From assembly GCA_023630585.1 (NCBI GenBank), contig CM042541.1, positions 13,238,501-13,302,500 of the forward strand: DNA of 64,000 nucleotides, given 5' to 3'. Position 1 is the first letter of the stretch. Every line of letters starts with the position of its first letter. Below, piece by piece: positions 12,285 to 23,545 of this stretch. A model generated the notes under the pieces. It saw only the letters and a list, made by a program, of their open reading frames with translations. It made no database searches and was not told the origin of the DNA. The translations under genes were made by a program, and so were the position numbers. This stretch comes from Cranoglanis bouderius. Lineage: Eukaryota; Chordata; Actinopteri; Siluriformes; Cranoglanididae.

Positions 12285-12620
12285 ACCTCCACTCTTCTGG
12301 GAAGGCTTTCCACTAGATTTTGGAGCGTGGCTATAGGGATTTGCTCATTCAGCCACAAGAGCATTAGTGAAATCAGGTACTGAAGTCAGGCAAGAAGGCC
12401 TGGGACACAGTCGGAGTTCCAGTTCATCCCAAAGAAATTTCTTCATGAAACTCACTTTGTGCACAGCGGCATTGTCATGATTGGAAGGTTTGGGCCTCTT
12501 AGTTCCAGTGAAGGGAAATTGTAATGCTACAGCATACAAAGACATCCTACACAATTGTTTGCTTCAGACATGCAGTTTGGGGAAGAACCACATATGGGTG
12601 TGACGGTCAGGTGTCCACAA
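12285..12620. mobile_element. non-autonomous Tc1 derivative with internal inversion, copy 1
   Basis: The left half matches the minus strand of a Tc1 transposase C-terminus (CTCCACTCTTCTGGGAAGGC ... CAGCCACAAGAGCATTAGTG ... TTTGTGCACAGCGGCATTGTC). It then joins a segment in the opposite sense (CTTAGTTCCAGTGAAGGGAA ... GGGGAAGAACCACATATGGG) and ends in TIR sequence GTCAGGTGTCCACAAA. The copy at 33977-34455 has the same arrangement. Confidence 0.65.
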
Positions 12621-13671
12621 AATGCAATCTGTGCACTCTGATGCCTGGACTGGACAGACTGAAGTACATGAATTGTCAGGCACATTTTGAATGATGAGGT
12701 GGCAGGTTGTGGGTGATATACGGTCAGATCCTAATTGATAAATCACAGTACTGCCCTGATCTTACACATGTTGGGAGTGCCGGGTTCAGAACCAATAATT
12801 AGGGTCTTGTAGGCATATATTAATTTTGATTTTCTTAACAAATTGCAAGAAACTGTGTTATTGTGAAGATAAATAATAATTTCACAAATTATTTAGAAAT
12901 ATATTTATACTCATTATTTATAGGTTAGTTTCATGTTTGGCATGACATTTTGAGTGTATACATTTTTTCTAAAATATTGTCACAAACCTGTCAGACAGTG
13001 GTGCTGGGACATACATGTCCTTTGCCAATGTTTCTTGTGCAAGAGATGATAATACTCTGATTTGGGGAAACTCTTCCCCGTTGAGACATTTAAAGAAATA
13101 TATACGATAATGGAGTAAGTATAATGTCCAGCATTAAAACAAATCTATTTTCCATTTATGATCCAGAACTTGGTCCGTCAGCATCAGCCACCACCAAGCC
13201 ATAAAAAGTATTTATATTATGAGCCCATAATAACATTTCAAGCAGATTATAGCTGATAATAGAAGAAGTATGGCTCACAATGTGTACTGCATTTAGGGTA
13301 GTGTCTAACTGAATAGCCTCAATCAAAAATAACTTCTTAAAGTTCATCTTTGCATTGGATATAATTACTCTTTGAAGTAAACAAGTAAGCTCTGGGCCAA
13401 GGGAGCTTAGCACACAAGCTCTAGCCCCCTGTCCAATCTGTGTTGGTTTGTGTTAAGAGTTAGAGTTCAGAGTGTATAGAGCTGGATATAGAAAATGATT
13501 AGGATGGCTATATTTAACCACTGTAATCATGGTCACAAGGCATGTCTGCAAGGCACTGAAGTTTCCCTTGCCAGGAAAAGCTTTTGAATGACTATTGTGT
13601 CAGCTGTATCATCTAGAGGCTGATCCTCTATAATAGCAAGTGAGTTGTTGTTCCACAGCTTACCCCCTCTA
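12621..13671. other. intronic DNA without recognised genes
   Basis: No supported gene or repeat recognised. Confidence 0.4.
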
Positions 13672-13800
13672 TCAGTGTTTATCAGTCCTGGTCCGGGAAT
13701 ACCTTCTGCCCTGTACATTATGGTGTTTTACTTGCTCCCAACTCACCTGATTCAGCTTATTCTGCTAATCAGCAAGCCTAAACTAGGTTGAAACACCTTT
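13672..13800. repeat. dispersed fish repeat fragment (GTCCTGGTCCGGG type)
   Basis: AGTGTTTATCAGTCCTGGTC, then CCTTCTGCCCTGTACATT and CTCACCTGATTCAGC, resemble a common fish interspersed repeat. Its class is not certain to me. Confidence 0.4.
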
Positions 13801-14410
13801 AATATTTAAAACTTAAATGTTTAAAATAAGCAAGTTTTAAAAAAAATATAGCAAACGTATGTTACTAATAAGTAATGATTACAGGCTGTTTGTTAACACT
13901 TTCCCTTGCACCTTTAAAGACAACCTGAAATCAATTGAAGCTTTTTGAATCACTTAAAAGGCAATTTGTCTTTATCTTCCATTCTACATTCCATCTACTG
14001 CGACTTTTGCTCTAAATTGATTTTTTGACCATAGGTTTAAGAAACCTTGATGTTGGATTGGGCTGAGATTGATGCCGATTTTCCCCATCGAGCTGAACTG
14101 AACTCAGTGTGATCCATGTGATCCATTTATATTTCACACTTATCAAGTCTTTGAAATTTACCAGTGAACCGCAGCTTTTCAGTTTTTTTTTCTAGTTACA
14201 GGCCCAAATGCAGTGCATATAGAGTGAATTTGTTGATTTTATTTTTTCATTTAATTCATTTAATTAATCTGCTGATCTCTTTCATGACACCTACAATGAC
14301 GGCAGACACCATGGTGCAAGCAACATATCAGCCAAAGGGAACATGGCTTAGCTGTGTTATACAGTGTATATATAAATATACAATTTATATATTGAGTATA
14401 ATAATACTCT
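13801..14410. other. intronic DNA without recognised genes
   Basis: Nothing recognised. Confidence 0.4.
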
Positions 14411-14418
14411 AATAATAT

Positions 14419-14460
<42 letters not shown>
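14411..14460. repeat. (ATA)n trinucleotide microsatellite
   Basis: About 15 ATA/TAA units. The Tyr-rich minus-strand ORF across it is a repeat artefact. Confidence 0.95.
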
Positions 14461-14461
<1 letters not shown>

Positions 14462-15689
14462 CAATATAATGAATATAAATAACTTGTTTGAGAGAGCCAT
14501 AATTTTCCACTGAAAAACTGTTAGTTGTGACAGAAACTCAGGGTCAACCTTGTCTGTGCAAGTAATAAACAGCCAGATCTGAGAAATGAGTGAAATGCAT
14601 GCACCTACACCAGGGGGATGGTTCACAAAAAGCTACTGAGGGAAGAATGGTGTCTGTTTCTAGCTATATGCTAATGGGTCACTGTATCACTATCAAAGCA
14701 TCTCCACTCCCATTTCAGCCAAAGATATTGAACCAGGACACATCTCTCGGTTTTAAACAATAGTATCAAATAATGGTACATGATGTGGTAATGATTGTGA
14801 CGTTTGGGCCATCGTACTGTAAAGACCGTTTTCCTGTTTTTATTTCGTTTTATTAATTTTCTCATTTGTTTTTATTCTATCAAACATTATGAAATGTACA
14901 GTTCTTTTGAATGGGGTAAAAGACAAAAGACTACCTAGGTCCTTAATTGTGTAAAAAAATAAAAAATAAAAAAAATTAAAAAAAACATTTACACAATTTT
15001 TCTCATCACCACATAAGCAGTCAATCAGCCACTGAGACACATTTAGTGTCTGAAGATTACTTCTTAAGTCTCACAACTAAGTTACAAGGCTAATGTAGTT
15101 CATACGAAAAGGAAGCTTATACTCTCTAGCTTAACACTCTTTAACAAATTGTACAAACAGCAATGGTAGATTTTACATTATACAGTTAATACAAGATACT
15201 GTCTACAAGATCACAACGTTGTAACATGACCCTATGCATTGTTATTGTTGATTAGCGTTACTTAGCTCATACTTCCCCATTGTCCCTTTTCCATCTCTAA
15301 ACTGTGCAATAAACTGTCTATTAGACTTTCTGTTATTGAGTGTTGACTCTCTTCCTGGTTTATCTGCTACTGTTTACACGGAAAGTTTTTATAGCTGATA
15401 GATGGTAATCACTTCAACAATTACATAAACAATAATGAAAAAGTATCACTAAAACAATTGTGGATCTTTACATACAGGAAAAAAACGATCTAGCCAAGAT
15501 AAGAAGTTCTGATGAAGTGGAGCTGTTCTATGAATGCAGTACAGTACATTCATACTGCAACTAAAATTGTTCACAGTTATGTTTTTACAAGAGCGTGAAC
15601 ATGAAAAGAAGTTGCACTGCTTTAGTTTAGAGCTCCAGTAAAACAATTATGTCAGTAAATGACTGGTGATTTCAAAAAATACAGAGATG
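14461..15689. other. intronic DNA without recognised genes
   Basis: AT-rich with an A-rich tract near 14955-14985. No gene recognised. Confidence 0.4.
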
Positions 15690-16471
15690 AGCCACAAAAG
15701 TTCTGCAATCAAGATTAACCTCTACCACTGTGATAGAAAGGCCAAAGTGTGCAGAAAGAATGGATTTGCTCATGATCCAAAACATAGAAGCTCATCAGTC
15801 AGGCACAGTGGAGGTAGTGTCATGGCTTGAGATTGCATGGCTGCTTCTGGAACAGGCTCACTAATCTTTATTGATGATGTAATTCATGATGGCAGCAGCA
15901 GAATGAATTCAGAAGTTTACAGAAACAATCTGTCTTCCAATTTAGAGAAATGCATGCAATCTAATTGGAAGATGATGCAGCAAGACAATGACCCATCGGG
16001 GGGGAAAGTGGAAGTCAATCACCAGACATTAACCAAGTTGAGCATGCATTTCACCTCCTGAAGAGGAGACTGAGGGGACAAATCCCCCAAAACAAACAAC
16101 AACTGAAAGAACCTGTGGTACAAGACTGGAAAAGCATCACAAAAGAAAAATGCAACAGTTTGGTGATGTCCGTGGGTCCCTGGCTTGATGCAGTTATTGC
16201 AAGCAAGGGATATGCAACTAAATACAGTATTAAGTGTTATTTATTTTAATTTACTTTAAGACTATCTGTACCTATACTTTTGCTCACCTACAAATTGGGT
16301 GGTCTGCCACCAAAGGTGCCATGTTTTAAGTTGTTTAACACATCTAGATGTGAAAGCTGAAATTCTGATCTGTCGTCTCATATTCATCTTTTGATCTCAA
16401 ACCCAAATGTCTTCAGTTTACAGCGAAAATAACAGAATTCCTTGCCGTTCCAATACTTTCGGATGGGACTG
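15690..16471 (+). mobile_element. 5'-truncated Tc1-like element (CAGTCCC... end)
   Basis: Plus-strand transposase relic: CATGGCTGCTTCTGGAACAG, LIFIDDVIHDG, RMNSEVYRNNL and MMQQDNDPS (second catalytic D), then C-terminal sequence with AGTCAATCACCAGACATTAA and GCAAGGGATATGCAACTAAA. The right end is intact, ...CTTTCGGATGGGACTG followed by TA at 16472-16473. The left TIR and N-terminal half are missing, and GGGGGG at 15999-16004 marks an internal deletion. The same TIR family is seen at 30842-31530. Confidence 0.8.
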
Positions 16472-16473
16472 TA

Positions 16474-19134
16474 TAATCAACACAGTAACAGCGCAAACTT
16501 CACTTCAAACAAGCACATAGACTTCCTTCTGATAATTGCACTTTTGATATCATACAGATAGTCCAGAATCTTTTTCATTTCATCAGTATATGTACTGCTG
16601 CATAAATTATAGCAGCTTTGATTTATGCTTTTCACTAAAACAGCATAATAATAGTAATAACAATATTGTTCTTTTAACCATTAAATAAAACACACTGATA
16701 AAGAAATTAAATTTGGAAACCTGACTTTCTTATTTTAGAATTATTCTCAATTACTACTGTATTTCATCCTAAAGAGGGTATTTACAATTAAAAAATAATA
16801 ATAATCAAATAGGTTGTAGTTGACCATTTTCTGAAATTTTGTTTAGTAGTGTGAGCTACAAGATGACAGAATGGACTAAAGTCACCATGCATATAAACTT
16901 AGCTCAAGGACATGTATGAAAAAAAAAAATCACATATTTTGACACAAGGGTTTTTATTAACATAATTATGCCAACCCAAACTCAGTCCTCCTAGTAATCA
17001 CAGGCCAACTCTGCTGTGTCTCACGCTGTGCAGAGACAAAGGGATGCTCATTAATCTGCTCTAAGGCTAAAAATAAAAATGTACATTACAAACTCAGTGC
17101 AAAGACATTTTTTCTACTCCACAGTTATACAGATATGTGCAAGTCAGCGGCTAGCATTACACACTTCAGGATTTATTAGCTTAATCTGGAATGACACGCC
17201 ACATGGCACACACACATTGTTTGTAGCAAGCTGCTTTAGATCTGTTTATAAGTTCTGTCCTTTCACAGTTGAAATGAAGATTTTTTTTTCAGGTTTACTC
17301 TGTTTTAGCATGAGACAGAAAGCACAATGTTTTTAGGTCAGCCAGGTCCCTGGTTAATAAGAAATAAGACATTTCAGAGCACTTTATTTATTCTCTCTAA
17401 CAGCCCACTGTCTGTTTTCTTTTATCGCTCTCTTCCCTTTGAACTGGTGCACTATCCCTAAAGACCCAGCCTTATTTAAAGCTCCTGCTAAAGACAGAGG
17501 TGTGAGGAGCATCTCCCAAGATAGTTCAATCTAAATATTGCACTTGCCTAATGTTAGCATTCAACGTTTATGTGCTGTTTGGTGTGTTGTTTCATCACCA
17601 AGATTCTGCTCATTTTTCAAATCTAATCAGGCATAAAATGTCACATGTAAACTTCCACAAACTCACCGCTAATTCCAATTTCCTTTGCTCAATTTTGGTT
17701 TATCTGTGAGGTGGCTTTTAAATTGTTTAGTCCACTTGGTGGATACTTGGTGGTTAAGTATCTACTCACTTGCAAACAAGTGCCCAGGAACCATCTAGAG
17801 AGGGAAGGGATAAGCCTCCTAAGAAGTTCACACAGATTAGAGAGGGAGTGTTCAAGTGTGTGACCCTGCCTCTTCCATTTGTTCAGCACTCATTCATAAT
17901 GTAAACTCTGTCAAACTAAAGATTACCAAGTATTATGTTGGCTTTTGAGCTTTTAAAATTTACCAAATAGCATTCTGGAAACACAGACAAATCACAGCAA
18001 GATACTAACATACAGTGTATGTTAAATGGAAGCAAAAAGAGGGTTTATTTTCTGAATGATTTGATGAAACACTATGGAGACACTAAAAGTCTCAGAGAAA
18101 TATTTTAAGCATCAAGTATTGATTTATTGTTCAGACCTTCACTGGGATGTATTATCACCATTATTGTGTGGGCTTTGGTATCATTGTGCTCACAAAGGTT
18201 TTTGATAGCACATTTTATCCTTTAATGCATGCTTACATTTCTGCTGTGCTTTCAAACTGGGGTTTTCATTTTATGGTTAAAACTTGAACTGGCACAGTCT
18301 CGTTTTCTCAGAAATGCTGGGGATTTTGACCAGAGAACAACACAGCACAGGTGCATTAAAGCTATTTAAAAAATTCAGCTATATAAAAGGTTATAATTTT
18401 AAAACATTAGCTGTTTAATAAGACAATGTATTCACCTGAGTGTCAAAACCACTTTAGTACATAATTGTTACTGGTAAAAAGGGCAAGCTACATTTTCTCA
18501 CAGTTGTGATCACTTCTGATTTTACATTTGGGTTTTGGCTTTAATATACTGTGTACAGTAGTTGCACATTAAAGTGAAAAGAAAAAAAAAAAATCCGGAA
18601 AAGGCATTTGTCAACAATTTTTCGCCCTCTCTTTTACTTTTTCAAAACACAATGGCATTGTGAGGTTTTATGTCATAGCCATATAATAATGTGCCATAAT
18701 GTTTCTTTTTTTTTTTTGTAATACAAGATTAAATCTGGGTGCAGTCACAGTGAAGCAGCTTCAGTAATGTGAGAGAGAGGAAAGCATCTGTGTAATTCAC
18801 TGTATGGCTGCAAAAATGAAATGAACAGGACTGGGCAGAGGACAGGAGCCAGAAAGCAAGGATTATAATAGAATTTAATCCCCATGTGGGCAGCCTGTCT
18901 CTAGGTCAGTGGGTGAAGCAAGGTCATTCAGTTGATAAATAACTGTGCTAAAGTGTGTTACAGGTTGCAGTGTGATCCCAAAGAGTCCCTATAGAATAAT
19001 TCAGTGCTTTAGAGAACTGAATAGGTAGCTATATGGGATGTGAAGTGCTGGGGATGTGAAGTGTTTTGGGTTGGCCTGTCATTTAACGTTACTGCTGTTT
19101 TTATGCACATAATTACATAATAATTTTACATATA
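16474..19134. other. intronic DNA without recognised genes
   Basis: About 2.6 kb in which I recognise no exon or clear element. Short homopolymers occur near 18580-18592 and 18707-18718. Confidence 0.4.
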
Positions 19135-19328
19135 CAGTACTGTGCAAAAGATTTAGGCACCCTTTTTTTAGTACACACTTTGTTATAGTGTTAGGGTTTT
19201 CCCCTTGCGCTGCTCGCTGAGGCCAGCGAGTAACGCATTTCCCATTCACGGACTCTTGCTTTGTTTACTTCGCCACATGTTTCTTTGTTTTGTTTTATGT
19301 CATGTCTCCGCCCCTGTATGCTTATTGG

Positions 19329-20372
19329 TAGAGATGCACCGATCGACCGGCCAGGGACCGGAATCGGCCGATTTTCCGCATGATCGGCCCGGACCGGTGA
19401 CTGGCCGGTCAGTCTCACGTCTATCCGATTCCGAGCCGGTCCGTGCTGTTGCCAGCGGCACAGGCAATAACGTCAAAGCCACGCTCAAAGCCGCATGTAA
19501 ACATGTCGTAGGCAAAAACGCGAAAACGCATTGACCTACTGGAGGATCAACAAAGATCATTTCCTTGCGATTGCTCCGCTTGCCCGAGCCTATACCTCTC
19601 TGCTCCATGTACAAGCGTTGAAAGTGATCGCTTGTTTAGCTTGGCTGGACATGTGATAGACGAAAGGAGAAACCGATTATCAGGTGACAAGGCAGAGATG
19701 CTTCTGTTTGTGAAGAAAAACTTGCCATTAATGCTCAACAGGGCAAAGAGCAACAGAAATATAACCAGGCTTTACATGCATACATGCGATGATCATAGCT
19801 CGCGCTCCGTCTACTGACTGCCCACTCATCAGTGAGGGAATAAGAGAGAGCGTTCCGCCTTAAAGGAGCAGTAACTAATTTTACTTGTTATGCTTGTTAT
19901 TTAATTATTAGCCACTGCACCTATTAATATTTGGAAGAGTATTGTACACTTCAGTTTTGTTCATAGGCTTGTAATCTTTGGACTTTTGTGAGACGAGTAA
20001 AAAAGAGAAAAAGGTCAATTTATAAACATAGTGGAAAATGATATCTGTTTTGTTATATAAAGCAACTCATTTTCAGTTAATTGTAATTTCTACCTCTTTC
20101 CAGTCACAGAGCACTTTATTTTGAGAGTTGTTTAAGTGAGAGAAGATCCTGTAACTTAGTGCAGTTTGGGGGAAATTGTAATGTTTAATAATTCTTTTAT
20201 TATGAAAATAAAATTTTGCATTGAAGAAAAGTAGTTTTTGTTTGTATATGCTGTCAATTATAGTTCTTAGAAAGAAAATCGGAATCGGCAAAAATCGGTA
20301 TCAGCAGGTCACACCTACAAAAAAAATCGGAAATCGGAATCGGCCAAAAAAATTGCAATCGGTGCATCTCAA
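19329..20372 (+). mobile_element. hAT element with C-terminal transposase remnant, TSD CTTATTGG
   Basis: The ends are TAGAGATGCACCGAT and ATCGGTGCATCTCAA, with a perfect 8-bp duplication CTTATTGG at 19321-19328 and 20373-20380. Subterminal GAATCGGCC repeats occur at both ends. The plus strand keeps the hAT C-terminal dimerisation region: LFSLAGHVIDERRNRLSG (about 19630-19685), then EMLLFVKKNL, preceded in another frame by FLAIAPLARAY. The rest of the transposase is deleted. Confidence 0.85.
19632..19817 (+). pseudogene. hAT transposase C-terminal dimerisation domain fragment
   Basis: The reading FSLAGHVIDERRNRLSGD followed by AEMLLFVKKNLPLML is diagnostic of the hAT family C-terminal domain used for transposase dimerisation. 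Upstream sequence carrying WRINKDHFLAIAPLARAY lies in a different frame, so at least one frameshift is present. Catalytic D residues are absent. This is a fragment and not a functional gene. Confidence 0.8.
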
Positions 20373-21367
20373 CTTATTGGTTCTTTGTTTTGGTTCATGT
20401 CATGTCTCCGCCCCTGTTTGTTCATTGATTCTCTGCTTTATGTTTAATTATGAGTTTCAAGTGTTTTACGTTAACCCTTGTTTCATTCATGTTATTTAAG
20501 CTTTTCATTTCTTCGCCTCGGCGCGGAGTATTCGTACCTTCCTTTGTTGTTACACTTACCAACTGTTTTCTCTATGGACTGTTTACTCTGGCTTTGAATC
20601 TCGCGCACGTTTTCTGGACTTTGGATTATTGCTATAGCCTTGTGGATTACTGCCTTGCCTTTTTGTGGATTACTGTGTATTCCGGCTTTGAACCTCGCTT
20701 ACGTTTCTCGTTAATGGATTATTGCCTTGCCTCTGTGGATACCGTTTTCCGTGCTTTTTGACCTGGACTGTTTTTGACCCTGCCTTTGTGTTGCGTTTTT
20801 CCCGTTTTGTACATATTCCTAATAAATTGACGATTTTCCTCTGCACCTGCATCCAGCCCTCCTGTGTGTGTTCTAACATATAGATTTTTTTTATCTTATG
20901 ACTTCTACATTATCAAGTCAGTACAAAAAACATGTTAGATTCCCAAACATTAGTTTTCTAGCACAAAATTAAATGTTACAGAAAAAATGTTTGTATGTCA
21001 TTAAAGAAAGCAGCATATTACGTAAGAGACACTTTTCAGAAGAAAAACACAATGAAGGCTGCTGGGTTTTGCTGCAAAAATAAGAAGCAAGTGCGAAAGT
21101 CAAAGTCTCCAGAGGAACTGTGGCTGGTTCTGCAAGATGCTCAATAAAACTTACCAGCTAATTTCCTTATAAAACTGCACTAATTGTACCGGAGACTACT
21201 ATTTTTATTTTTATTTTTTTGTCACACCAAATATTGACTTTGTTTCATTTACTACTGTTTACTGCTCTTTACAGTATTTTATTTTTAATGTAGAAACATT
21301 TAATTTCATTATTCTGAAGGCATCTTTGCTCCACAGCATTTCTTTGCATGTGCCTAAAACAGTATGT

Positions 21368-21849
21368 ATAAAAAATAATTATATATAATACATATATTTA
21401 AAAAAAGATATAATAAATAATCAATAATTAAACAATTTTATTAATTCAATGTTTCATTACTCATAATTATTTGAATTCATTAAGCCATTTTTAAATTATT
21501 CATTTAAAAGGTGCATACCCTGCTTATAGCCCAAATAATGCAGCTCTGACCATCACTTTCCATCTCTCCCACTTTTTATCTCTCTTGTCTATTGGTAGTA
21601 AACAGATTCCACTTACACAGCAGTATTTTGAGCAAGACCACATTAAATGCCCATCCTCATCTCTTCATCCATTAACACTGTCACTGTAAATATTGATGAG
21701 CAATGTAAATGGAAGGCAGAGGCAGACATTCATCATAGGCCCAACTTTTATTTTCAGTGATGTGAATGATGAAAATCACTGTAAGCTTTAAAACTCCACC
21801 TTCTGTTCACTGAAGTAATAGAGAGACATACAGTAAGTAGTAATTCAAG
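21368..21849. other. AT-rich intronic DNA
   Basis: Nothing recognised. Confidence 0.4.
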
Positions 21850-22130
21850 TAATACAAGTTTTATTTGTATAGCGCTTTTCACAATGGACACTGTCCCAAA
21901 GCAGCTTTACAGGAATATATAAATTCAGGAAACAAATTTAAATGTATGAATTTATCCCTAATTAGCAAGCCAGAGGCGACGGTGGCAAGGAAAAACTGCC
22001 TGATACGACATGACGAAGAAACCTTGAGAGGAACCAGACTCAAAAGGGAACCCATCCTCATCTGAGTGACAGATAGTACGATTATAAATGCATCCCTTCT
22101 ATAACTGTGCACTACATGGTCAAAAAGTGC
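21850..22130. repeat. fish dispersed repeat (TAGCGCTTTTCACAATG...), plus orientation
   Basis: GTATAGCGCTTTTCACAATG, CCAAAGCAGCTTTACAGGAA, AGGCGACGGTGGCAAGGAAA, AAACCTTGAGAGGAACCAGA and GGGAACCCATCCTCATCTGA are signature blocks of a widespread fish interspersed repeat. The same blocks appear in reverse orientation at 50125-50310. Class uncertain. Confidence 0.7.
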
Positions 22131-22921
22131 AATTGTGTAACCAAGAAATTCATTACATTACCTATCATAACAATTGTAATCCTAAGCCATTGTAGCAAAA
22201 CTGTTCCTATGAATTGTGGTCCAAAAGCCATCTTCGTGGTTTTTAAGTGGTACCATCCTCAGTAATCTCGGTGATCTTTAGGCTGTCCATGTGGGGCCAT
22301 CCTCACCTTCTGATACAATTCTAATGTCAGAACTCTGAATATGGACCGGTAACCTCTTAGTAAGCAGATCTACTTTGTGCATGTGGCTGATTACGAGTTG
22401 CAAGTGGAGGAATGCTTTAAGACGACATGAGTCACACGTTCACGTGCAAGACCTGTCTTAACACCAACATCACATCACATTCCGGCTTATACAAAGATGA
22501 CTCCGATTTGATACCGAGACAGCGTTTCAGGCCAACTCTAATAGCACGGCATATCTAATTACCACATGCTGTTTTCATACACCAAAGTTGGGTGTGTGGT
22601 TCTAGTTAAATCCATCAGTTCCAACACACCAAAGTATTGCATTCACAACATGCCAAGACTCTTATGCGCCAGTGTTAATACGCTGAATCTTCTTAGGGTG
22701 TTAATCTTACTGCTTCTATTTTTTTCCAATAGACGAAGGAAACATTCTGAATTGTATTTCGTACAAAAAAAGAATAATCATTTTAAACCCACCAACAATA
22801 CACCATGCACTGTCAATACATCACTGCGCTTCTGTCAAGCAATTCTAACGCTCTGTCAAAAATGTTATATACTAGGCCTATAGGCGCGCGCGCAAAAAAA
22901 AAAAAAAAACTGCAGGTGGCA
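22131..22921. other. intron downstream of the Bbeta1 exon
   Basis: No coding exon recognised. A GCGCGCGCGC tract precedes an A16 run at 22883-22910. Confidence 0.4.
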
Positions 22922-22975
22922 ATTAAGCAATTATAAAAGATTGAAATAAACCTTTAAAAAAAATCTTTTGACTAC

Positions 22976-23045
22976 CTTCTGTTGCATAATTATGGTCGCG
23001 GAGGAAGCTGCTGTTGATTTTGCGGGTGTCTATTTCCTCATCCAT
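22976..23045 (-). CDS. ppp2r2b: ppp2r2b alternative first coding exon, Bbeta1-type
   Basis: This exon encodes the N-terminus of the B55-beta regulatory subunit of PP2A, a WD40 beta-propeller that directs the phosphatase to substrates, mainly in neurons. The minus-strand reading MDEEIDTRKINSSFLRDH, ending ...NYATE, closely matches the mammalian PPP2R2B Bbeta1 start MEEDIDTRKINNSFLRDH. The ATG is the complement of 23043-23045. The exon ends GAAG at 22976, followed by a GTAGTC donor, leaving phase 1 exactly where B55 paralogues splice to the exon starting (A)DIIS. An in-frame upstream ATG at 23076-23078 would add 11 residues (MLSVSSHTALY), but it lacks a conserved counterpart that I know of and has a poor context, so I keep the conserved start. 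Exon 2 is not visible in the window. Teleosts carry two ppp2r2b co-orthologues; I cannot tell which this is. Confidence 0.9.
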
Positions 23046-23545
23046 GTATAAGGCGGTGTGGCTGGAAACAGAAAGCATAGAAACCGGCGTCCATGATCCG
23101 CCGCATCGACTCAGATCCGGGGAGTCCGCACGCGCTGCGGCCACATCCAGACGGCACAGAATAAACTGATGCTGCTAGTTGACACACACACACACACTCT
23201 CTCTCTCTCTCTCTCTCTCTCCTTATAGGCTACAACAGGCGAGCGGACCGGCTCGCGCTGTCACAATTTCTGGGTGTATCAGTGTCGACTAACGAACTAC
23301 GACTTCTTTAATGAAGAATACTCAACGGTGTAAAGCGGCGTTGGTAAAAATCCATATTCTGAAGACAGATGTGTGGCCGAGCTGCATCTGGGTAGAAACA
23401 GGAAGAGCAAGCGGCGCGCGCTGCTGCAGTAACTGCTTCGCACCCTGCGTTTTTGGCTCCGCCCACTACCGCGCGCCTCTCTCCTGCAGGATCATGAGGG
23501 CGCGCATGCGTGGTCTCAGAACCGGTATACAAATCTACACAGGCA
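23046..23545 (-). promoter_or_regulatory. CpG-rich promoter and 5' UTR of the Bbeta1 exon
   Basis: This stretch is markedly richer in CpG than the surrounding AT-rich DNA. It holds an Sp1-type GC box (CTCCGCCCA, 23457-23465), an NRF1-like GCGCATGCG (23502-23510), and a compound microsatellite (CA)n(CT)n at 23182-23221. That microsatellite is (GA)n(TG)n in the transcribed sense, about 140-175 bp upstream of the ATG. A CTGCTG (CAGCAG in the sense strand) lies at 23421-23426. In human PPP2R2B the SCA12 CAG repeat sits in the matching region. No TATA box is obvious, which suits a CpG-island promoter. The start site is not determined. Confidence 0.6.
23182..23221. repeat. (CA)n(CT)n compound microsatellite in the Bbeta1 5' region
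   Basis: About 8 CA units then about 12 CT units, 137-176 bp upstream of the Bbeta1 ATG. In the sense of ppp2r2b it reads (GA)n(TG)n. Confidence 0.95.

Larger units (their letters stand above)
19189..20878. mobile_element. solo LTR with hAT insertion, 5-bp TSD TATAG
   Basis: The insert begins TGTTAG and ends CTAACA, the TG...CA hallmark with 6-bp inverted ends. It is flanked by TATAG at 19184-19188 and 20879-20883. It contains GTCATGTCTCCGCCCC, an AATAAA signal (20821-20826) and repeated GGATTATTGCCTTGCC-like motifs. Without the nested hAT the LTR is about 638 bp. No internal retroelement region or second LTR is present, so it is a solo LTR, probably Ty3/gypsy type. A related LTR lies at 27513-28268. 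Confidence 0.85.
19135..21367. mobile_element. Tc1-type MITE (CAGTACTGTGC family), split by an LTR insertion
   Basis: The left end CAGTACTGTGCAAAAG (19135) continues to 19188 and resumes at 20879 after an inserted LTR. It ends near GCCTAAAACAGTATGTA (21367). The resumed part matches, in reverse, the uninterrupted copy at 30859-31395, including ATCTTGCAGAACCAGCC. The intact copy shows the joined sequence across the break, which proves the nest. Confidence 0.85.

Noticed and set aside
23046..23144. Bbeta1 N-terminal extension starting MAAARADSPDLS
   Set aside because: The first codon is GTG on the minus strand (complement of 23142-23144). The conserved Bbeta1 start is 33 codons further in.
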